Below, in pieces: positions 58,766 to 64,000 of a DNA stretch of 64,000 nt. The position numbers and the translations under genes were made by a program. Source of the stretch: Dyadobacter sp. MSC1_007 (GTDB lineage: Bacteria > Bacteroidota > Bacteroidia > Cytophagales > Spirosomataceae); NCBI RefSeq assembly GCF_023667495.1, contig NZ_JAMOZL010000007.1:62001-126000 (forward strand), given 5' to 3'. Below the pieces are notes generated by a model that worked only from the letters and a program-made list of their open reading frames with translations, was not told where the DNA came from and searched no databases. Positions within the stretch are counted from its first letter, which is position 1. Every line of letters begins with the position of its first letter.

Positions 58766-60715
58766 ATGTCAACTGAAATACAGGAGCAACCTCTGTGGAA
58801 ACCGGGAAGGACCCTGTTGGAACAGTCCAATCTTAAAAAGTACATGGATTGGCTGTTTGTAAAAAAAGGACTTTATTTTCGTTCCTATCATGATCTCTGG
58901 GAGTGGTCGGTCACGGACCTGGAAGATTTTTGGGAAAGCCTCTGGCATTATTTCAATATCAAATCACACGACCTTTACCTGGAAGTCCTTCAAAAGCCAT
59001 TAAGTGGCCTCATTGGAACAAGATGGTTCACCCGCTCCAAACTCAATTACGCGGAGCATATTTTCAGGAATAAAACAAAAGACCGACCCGCAATCATTTT
59101 CCAGACCGAGCAGGACGACCTCCGGGAAATCTCATGGGAAACCCTGGAAGCCGAAGTTGCCGCGGTATCGACCTGGTTGAAACAACGCGGTGTGAGGCCA
59201 GGCGACCGTGTGGCTGCTGTGTTGCCGAATTCTCCTCAGGCGGTCGTGGCGTTTCTGGCGACCAATGCGGTAGGCGCGGTATGGTCGTGCTGCTCGCCGG
59301 ATTTTGGAAAGCCCGCGATCACGGAGCGTTTTTCGCAAATCGAGCCAAAGGTATTGTTCGTGGCAGATGGTTATGTTTACAATGGAAAAACTTACGACAT
59401 CACTGCCTTTGCCGGGGAGCTTTCCGCGGCATTGCCAACAGTGCGAGATACAGTACTGATCAATAATATATTTTCTGAAACCCGGCCGGATCGGTTCACA
59501 GCCTGGGAAGATATTCTGCATCTCGAACATTTCGGTATCGATTTCGAGCCTGTCCCGTTTGACCACCCGATCTGGATATTGTATTCATCAGGGACAACAG
59601 CAAAGCCTAAGGCGATCACACACGGCGTGGGCGGTTGCCTGATCGAGCATATGAAAGCGCTCGTGCTTCATCAGAATGTAAAGCCCGGCGACCGGTATTT
59701 CTGGTATTCGACCACGGGATGGATGATGTGGAACTATGCATTAGGATCGATGCTATGCGGGGCAACACTGGTGATTTATGACGGGGCACCGGCCTATCCG
59801 TCGTCACAGACACTCTGGACATTGGCGGAAAGGGCAAAAATAACGCATTTTGGTAGTGGGGCGGCCTATTTTATGGCATCCATGAAAAGTGGTGTCAGCA
59901 TTACTTCTGAAAGATTAAACAACCTGGAAACGATTGGTTCTACTGGTTCGCCGCTGCCGCCGGAAGCGTATGAATGGATTTACAAGCATGTGAAGAAAGA
60001 CATATGGCTGATCTCGCTCAGCGGGGGGACGGACGTGTGCAGCGCATTCGTGGGCGGTTGCCCGATCGTGCCCGTATATGCAGGGGAAATACAATGCAGG
60101 ATGCTGGGTTGCAGGATCGAGGCATTTGATGACGATGGAAAACCGGTTTACAATGAACTGGGCGAAATGGTGATCACACAACCTATGCCTTCGATGCCAA
60201 TCTATTTTTGGAATGACGAAAACGACGAAAAATACCTTTCGAGTTACTTTGAAATGTACCCGAATGTGTGGCGGCACGGCGATTGGATCAAAATAACAGA
60301 TAGAAAATCGGTGATCATTTACGGTCGGTCCGATGCCACTTTGAACCGGGGCGGCGTGCGGATCGGTACTGCGGAGATTTACCGGGCCGTGGAAAGCATT
60401 CCCGAAGTGAAAGACAGTCTGGCCGTTTATCTGGAAAAGACGAACGGGGAAGGCACTATTTCACTTTTCGTCGTGCTTGCAAAGGATAAGGAACTGACTG
60501 AGGAGCTAAAAAAGCAGATTAAAGACACGCTTCGTACTCAATACAGCCCGCGCCACGTGCCCGACACCATCGAACAGGTCAGCGATATTCCCTACACGAT
60601 CAATGGCAAAAAAATGGAAGCGCCGATGAAGCGCATTCTGATGGGGCAGGACCCTGCACGGGTTATTAATATGGACACGATGCGCAACCCGGAGTCGCTG
60701 AAAGCATTTATCTGA
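58766..60715 (+). CDS. Acetoacetate-CoA ligase
   Basis: A 649-residue ANL-superfamily ligase that makes acetoacetyl-CoA (or a related short acyl-CoA) from the acid, ATP and CoA. ILYSSGTTAKPKAITH is the P-loop-like A3 word, WSCCSPDFG and SGGTDVCSAFVGG are typical for the acetoacetyl-CoA synthetase subgroup, HGDWIKITDRKSVIIYGRSDATLNRGGVRIG holds the ribose Asp and hinge, and NGKKMEAPMKRIL the catalytic Lys. The ATG at 58766 is preferred to the GTG two codons earlier. 121 bases before ctpA. Confidence 0.9.
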   Translation: MSTEIQEQPLWKPGRTLLEQSNLKKYMDWLFVKKGLYFRSYHDLWEWSVTDLEDFWESLWHYFNIKSHDLYLEVLQKPLSGLIGTRWFTRSKLNYAEHIFRNKTKDRPAIIFQTEQDDLREISWETLEAEVAAVSTWLKQRGVRPGDRVAAVLPNSPQAVVAFLATNAVGAVWSCCSPDFGKPAITERFSQIEPKVLFVADGYVYNGKTYDITAFAGELSAALPTVRDTVLINNIFSETRPDRFTAWEDILHLEHFGIDFEPVPFDHPIWILYSSGTTAKPKAITHGVGGCLIEHMKALVLHQNVKPGDRYFWYSTTGWMMWNYALGSMLCGATLVIYDGAPAYPSSQTLWTLAERAKITHFGSGAAYFMASMKSGVSITSERLNNLETIGSTGSPLPPEAYEWIYKHVKKDIWLISLSGGTDVCSAFVGGCPIVPVYAGEIQCRMLGCRIEAFDDDGKPVYNELGEMVITQPMPSMPIYFWNDENDEKYLSSYFEMYPNVWRHGDWIKITDRKSVIIYGRSDATLNRGGVRIGTAEIYRAVESIPEVKDSLAVYLEKTNGEGTISLFVVLAKDKELTEELKKQIKDTLRTQYSPRHVPDTIEQVSDIPYTINGKKMEAPMKRILMGQDPARVINMDTMRNPESLKAFI

Positions 60716-60836
60716 CTGGCGGAGCAGCCGTAATCGTCTGCATTGATTTGTATTAGGCAACCAAAATTGTTTAATTCACGTTAGCGAAAATATGCCCGTG
60801 GCAGGGCCCGATCCAATACTTCAAATCTCAACCGGC

Positions 60837-62540
60837 ATGAACCCAGAAAAACCCCAGGCCCCGATACAAAATTCCAGGTCAGTCGTTCGCTTGCCCATTA
60901 TCATAGGAATTACGCTGGCAGCGGGAGTGCTGTTGGGAAGTACGTTTTTCAGTGGTGGCCGCAACCTTGCAGATGCCGCCAAGGGGTTTGCCAAGTTCAG
61001 GGAGGTGTTATTGCTGGTAGAAAATAATTATGTGGATTCGGTGAATACGGATGAGCTGGTGGATTTTTCAATCTCCAAAATGCTTGAAAAACTGGATCCG
61101 CATACAGCCTATTTTAACAGTGAAGAAGCAGCTGCTGCCCGGTCACAATTGGAGTCAGGTTTTGACGGAATAGGGGTTGAATTTAATATTTATAATGATA
61201 CGGTTTATGTTGTAACTCCACTGAGCGGAGGCCCATCCGAGGCGGCTGGCATTCAGAGCGGCGACCGTATCATCTCTGTTAATAAAGAAAATCTTTCAGG
61301 CCCTGGCGTTACCAATGCGCAGGTATATAAGCTATTGCGCGGGAAAAGAGGAACGAAGGTCGATCTCACTATCGAAAGGGTTGGGCTGAAAGACAAAATG
61401 AATTTCGCGGTTGTTCGCGACCGGATACCTACGTATTCTGTGGATGCGTCCTACATGGTCGACAAGGAAATAGGGTATATCAAAGTAAGCCGCTTTTCAG
61501 AAACGACTTTCGACGAATTCAAAGCAGCACTAAAAACATTGAAAGCAGAAGGGCTGAAAAACCTGATCCTCGACCTGCGCGGTAATCCGGGCGGTTATAT
61601 GGAACGGGCAACCAGCATGGCCGACGAATTTATTGCGGGTGATAAGCTGCTTGTTTATACCGAAGGCAAGGACAGCCGTTTCGACCGGAAAACCCGCTCG
61701 CATGTGGAGGGGCTGTTCGAGCAAGGGCCGCTGATCGTGTTGGTAGACGAAGGAAGCGCTTCGGCATCCGAAATCCTGGCGGGCGCATTGCAGGATCACG
61801 ACCGGGCGCTGGTAGTAGGCCGGAGGTCCTACGGAAAAGGTCTGGTTCAAATGCCTATCAAACTCTCCGACGGTTCGGAACTTCGCCTGACCATTTCAAG
61901 ATATTATACCCCAAGCGGACGCAGCATTCAGAAACCTTACGAATTGGGTAAGGGCGAAGATTACAGTCAGGATCTATCGCACCGTTATGAAAGTGGCGAG
62001 CTGTTCAATGCTGATAGCATCAAATTTGATAAAAGTAAGGTTTATAAAACCGATGGCGGCCGCATTGTATACGGCGGTGGCGGTATTACGCCGGATATTT
62101 TTGTTCCAAAAGATACTTTGATGAACAGCAAATATCTGTTTGAGCTTTATTCAAAAAACATCATCAGGGAATACGCATTAAGATATGCGAATGAGAACCA
62201 TAAAAAGCTTGAAAAACAGCCATTCAATGAGTTTCTGCAATCATTCCAGGTCTCGGATGCCATGCTGGCCGAATTGGTAAAAGACGCTTCCAAAGCTGGT
62301 ATTAAGCTAAACGAGAAAGAATTGAGCCTTTCCAAACCGCTTATTACTTCACAAACCAAGGCAATCATTGGCCGGTATGTTTGGGGAAGAAAGCAGAAGA
62401 ACGGCCTCAATAACGAAGTCTTCCAGGTGCTCAACCCCACTGATAATGTATATCAGCAAGCGGTCCAACTGTTTAGCCAGGCAGCACAGCTCGAAAAAGG
62501 GAAGTTCAGCAGCCTCAATATTCCCAAAAACAACAAGTAG
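60837..62540 (+). CDS. Carboxy-terminal processing protease (S41)
   Basis: A 567-residue Ser/Lys protease that cleaves C-termini of periplasmic proteins. One N-terminal membrane helix (PIIIGITLAAGVLLGSTFF), a PDZ domain (about 75-160) with SEAAGIQSGDRIISVN, the catalytic Ser in DEGSASASEILAGALQ and Lys in GRRSYGKGLVQMP are present. The C-terminal 170 residues are a family extension. The ATG at 60837 is favoured over 60792. It leads a probable transcript with the SDR and MFS genes. Confidence 0.9.
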   Translation: MNPEKPQAPIQNSRSVVRLPIIIGITLAAGVLLGSTFFSGGRNLADAAKGFAKFREVLLLVENNYVDSVNTDELVDFSISKMLEKLDPHTAYFNSEEAAAARSQLESGFDGIGVEFNIYNDTVYVVTPLSGGPSEAAGIQSGDRIISVNKENLSGPGVTNAQVYKLLRGKRGTKVDLTIERVGLKDKMNFAVVRDRIPTYSVDASYMVDKEIGYIKVSRFSETTFDEFKAALKTLKAEGLKNLILDLRGNPGGYMERATSMADEFIAGDKLLVYTEGKDSRFDRKTRSHVEGLFEQGPLIVLVDEGSASASEILAGALQDHDRALVVGRRSYGKGLVQMPIKLSDGSELRLTISRYYTPSGRSIQKPYELGKGEDYSQDLSHRYESGELFNADSIKFDKSKVYKTDGGRIVYGGGGITPDIFVPKDTLMNSKYLFELYSKNIIREYALRYANENHKKLEKQPFNEFLQSFQVSDAMLAELVKDASKAGIKLNEKELSLSKPLITSQTKAIIGRYVWGRKQKNGLNNEVFQVLNPTDNVYQQAVQLFSQAAQLEKGKFSSLNIPKNNK

Positions 62541-62575
62541 TACTCCACATCATTATTAACGAATTAACCATTTCC

Positions 62576-63328
62576 ATGTCACGTATTGCACTGATTACCG
62601 GAGCCACCTCCGGGATAGGTAAGGCCACGGCGGAAGCTTTCGCCAATGCCGGAATCGACCTTATTCTGTGTGGACGCCGCCAGGAACGACTCGACGAAGT
62701 TGCTTCCGAATTGTCTGCCAAAGTAAAAGTGACCACCCTAATTTTCGACGTGAGGGACAAAGGAGCGGTTATCGCGATGATCGGGTCGTTAGCCGATGAA
62801 TGGAAGAACATCGATATACTCGTTAATAATGCCGGTAATGCGCACGGATTGGGCACGCTGGATGAGGGCGACACCGATGATTGGGATGCGATGATTGATG
62901 GAAATGTGAAAGGCCTGTTATACGTCTCAAAAGCGGTGATACCGCTTTTGCTGGAACGCGGGAAGGGCCATATCGTCAATATCAGTTCCATCGCTGGTAA
63001 ACAGACTTATGCCAATGGAGCCGTGTATTGCGCTTCCAAGGCTGCGGTGGAGGTTTTGAGTGAAGGAATGCGCCTCGAACTGACCCAGCACGGCATTAAA
63101 GTAACCAATGTAGCGCCGGGTGCGGTGGAAACTGAGTTTTCTCTGGTGCGGTTTAAAGGTGATGAGGAGCGTGCCGAAAAAGTATATCAGGGGTTTGATC
63201 CATTACAACCGGAAGATATCGCCGATGCTATCCTGTATGCGGTGAATGCGCCTTCGCGGGTTACCATTGCCGATATCACGCTTCTTGCCGGAGCACAATC
63301 CACCGCTACAACCATTCATCGCAAGTAG
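62576..63328 (+). CDS. Short-chain dehydrogenase/reductase (YdfG-like)
   Basis: A 250-residue NAD(P)-dependent SDR. TGATSGIGKATA (cofactor loop), NNAGNAHG, and the Ser-Tyr-Lys set in NISSIAG and YCASKAAVE are complete; LCGRRQER with Arg pairs suggests NADP preference. The sequence is of the YdfG group, which oxidises 3-hydroxy acids including serine; substrate not certain. 35 bases after ctpA, 33 before the exporter. Confidence 0.87.
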   Translation: MSRIALITGATSGIGKATAEAFANAGIDLILCGRRQERLDEVASELSAKVKVTTLIFDVRDKGAVIAMIGSLADEWKNIDILVNNAGNAHGLGTLDEGDTDDWDAMIDGNVKGLLYVSKAVIPLLLERGKGHIVNISSIAGKQTYANGAVYCASKAAVEVLSEGMRLELTQHGIKVTNVAPGAVETEFSLVRFKGDEERAEKVYQGFDPLQPEDIADAILYAVNAPSRVTIADITLLAGAQSTATTIHRK

Positions 63329-63361
63329 AACTATCTGGTGCCCGCATGCTGTTTAAAGTCT

Positions 63362-64000
63362 ATGAAAAGTTTTGACCAAAGTCCCCCCGCTGAATCCGTA
63401 GCGGCAGTTTCCGCCTCTCAGACTGTATTTCCAATCCTGTTGGCACTGAGTTTCTCCCACTTGTTGAATGATACGATGCAGTCCCTCATTCCATCCATTT
63501 ACCCAATGGTGAAGGAGTCGTTTCATTTGAGTTTTTCGCAAATCGGCCTCATTACCTTTACTTTCCAGGTAAGCGCGTCTATTTTTCAGCCACTCGTAGG
63601 TTCATTTACGGATAAACGGCCACAACCCTATGCGTTGGCAGTCGGCATGTGTTTTACCCTTTTGGGCCTGGTTTTGATGTCGGTTGCCGACCATTTTAAT
63701 ATTGTATTGCTTTCCGTTGGCTTGATAGGCATTGGTTCGGCAGTATTTCATCCGGAGGCGTCGCGGGTGGCGCGTATGGCATCGGGCGGTAAGCATGGTA
63801 TGGCGCAATCGCTTTTTCAGGTGGGCGGCAATGCGGGAAGTTCGCTGGGGCCTTTGCTTGCTGCATTGATATTGCTGCCTTATGGAAGGTTCCAGGTAAT
63901 CTGGTTTTCGCTGGTCGCATTGCTCGCAATTTTGATCCTTTCGTGGGTAGGAGGTTGGTATAAACAAAAGTTGGGCACGGTGGTCAGCAAGTCGGGCGCA
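63362..64000 (+). CDS. Fsr-type MFS exporter (fosmidomycin-resistance family), 3' end outside window
   Basis: The first 213 residues of an MFS transporter, cut by the window end. After a 20-residue polar leader the sequence SFSHLLNDTMQSLIPSIYP, FSQIGLITFTFQ, FHPEASRVARMASGGKHGMAQSLFQVGGN and SSLGPLLAALI follow the fosmidomycin-resistance (Fsr) family closely. At least five hydrophobic segments are visible. It may export small anionic compounds. 33 bases after the SDR gene. Confidence 0.88.
   Translation, partial: MKSFDQSPPAESVAAVSASQTVFPILLALSFSHLLNDTMQSLIPSIYPMVKESFHLSFSQIGLITFTFQVSASIFQPLVGSFTDKRPQPYALAVGMCFTLLGLVLMSVADHFNIVLLSVGLIGIGSAVFHPEASRVARMASGGKHGMAQSLFQVGGNAGSSLGPLLAALILLPYGRFQVIWFSLVALLAILILSWVGGWYKQKLGTVVSKSGA

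Noticed and set aside
63602..63967. 121-codon minus-strand frame at the window end
   Set aside because: It lies opposite the clear Fsr-family exporter and has a His/Arg/Gln-rich antisense composition.

Overview
The window reads as chromosomal core genome of a Bacteroidota bacterium, most likely order Cytophagales (Dyadobacter/Spirosomaceae-like; this placement is an inference from gene content, no search was run). Supporting signs are a large SusC-type TonB-dependent receptor with a carboxypeptidase-like plug extension, promoters of the Bacteroidota type (TTTG, about 19 bases, then TAnnTTTG), very few Shine-Dalgarno sequences, signal peptides that nearly all end just before a glutamine, and families typical of the phylum (DUF5672, DUF5618, MnmD, an M28 glutaminyl cyclase, CapD-like dehydratase). 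Coding density is high. I see no rRNA, tRNA, CRISPR array, insertion sequence, prophage or recognisable defence island.

Layout. 1-6 kb: end of a DUF5672 protein, an OmpA-family protein, tpiA, a two-lobed retropepsin-PDZ protein, mnmD, gmhA, a Nudix hydrolase. 6-13 kb: a SWIM-SNF2 ATPase, a small exported protein, a Rid-family protein and recQ. 13-18 kb: a minus-strand run of a Wzi-like outer-membrane barrel, nadC and a helix-hairpin-helix/barrel fusion; then upp. 18-26 kb: TonB-dependent receptor, manC, recF, pdhA, tatC. 26-31 kb: minus-strand block of alpha/beta hydrolase, CBS protein, nadK, dipeptide epimerase and an AOS-family PLP enzyme. 31-34 kb: a 413-base non-coding stretch, a secreted esterase and a short CapD-type dehydratase. 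33.6-38.9 kb: nuoKLMN under its own consensus promoter. 39-45 kb: DEDDh exonuclease, glpK, pbpC, glutaminyl cyclase. 45-51.7 kb: DUF5618-cysS, a PfkB kinase, a glycerophosphodiesterase, a DUF6624 lipoprotein, tag, kdsA-PAP2. 51.9-56.6 kb: acpP-fabF-rnc, hsp20, htrA. 56.7-64 kb: RluB-like pseudouridine synthase with a long repetitive tail, acetoacetyl-CoA ligase, ctpA, an SDR and an Fsr-type MFS exporter cut by the window end.

How the genes work together. Envelope building is the main theme: gmhA (heptose), kdsA (Kdo), manC (GDP-mannose), the CapD-like dehydratase, a PAP2 phosphatase translationally coupled to kdsA, pbpC, htrA, ctpA and tatC. Central functions are tpiA, pdhA, glpK, complex I membrane arm, nadC/nadK and fatty acid synthesis; repair is represented by recQ, recF and tag. 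The glutaminyl cyclase and the seven signal peptides ending before Gln fit one N-terminal pyroglutamate system.

I did not find a clear new multi-gene system. The observations most worth checking are the HhH-barrel fusion, the AOS-family enzyme beside the dipeptide epimerase, the Rid protein that lacks the catalytic Arg, the Ala-rich insert in the TonB receptor, the repeats in the RluB tail, and several intergenic inverted repeats.
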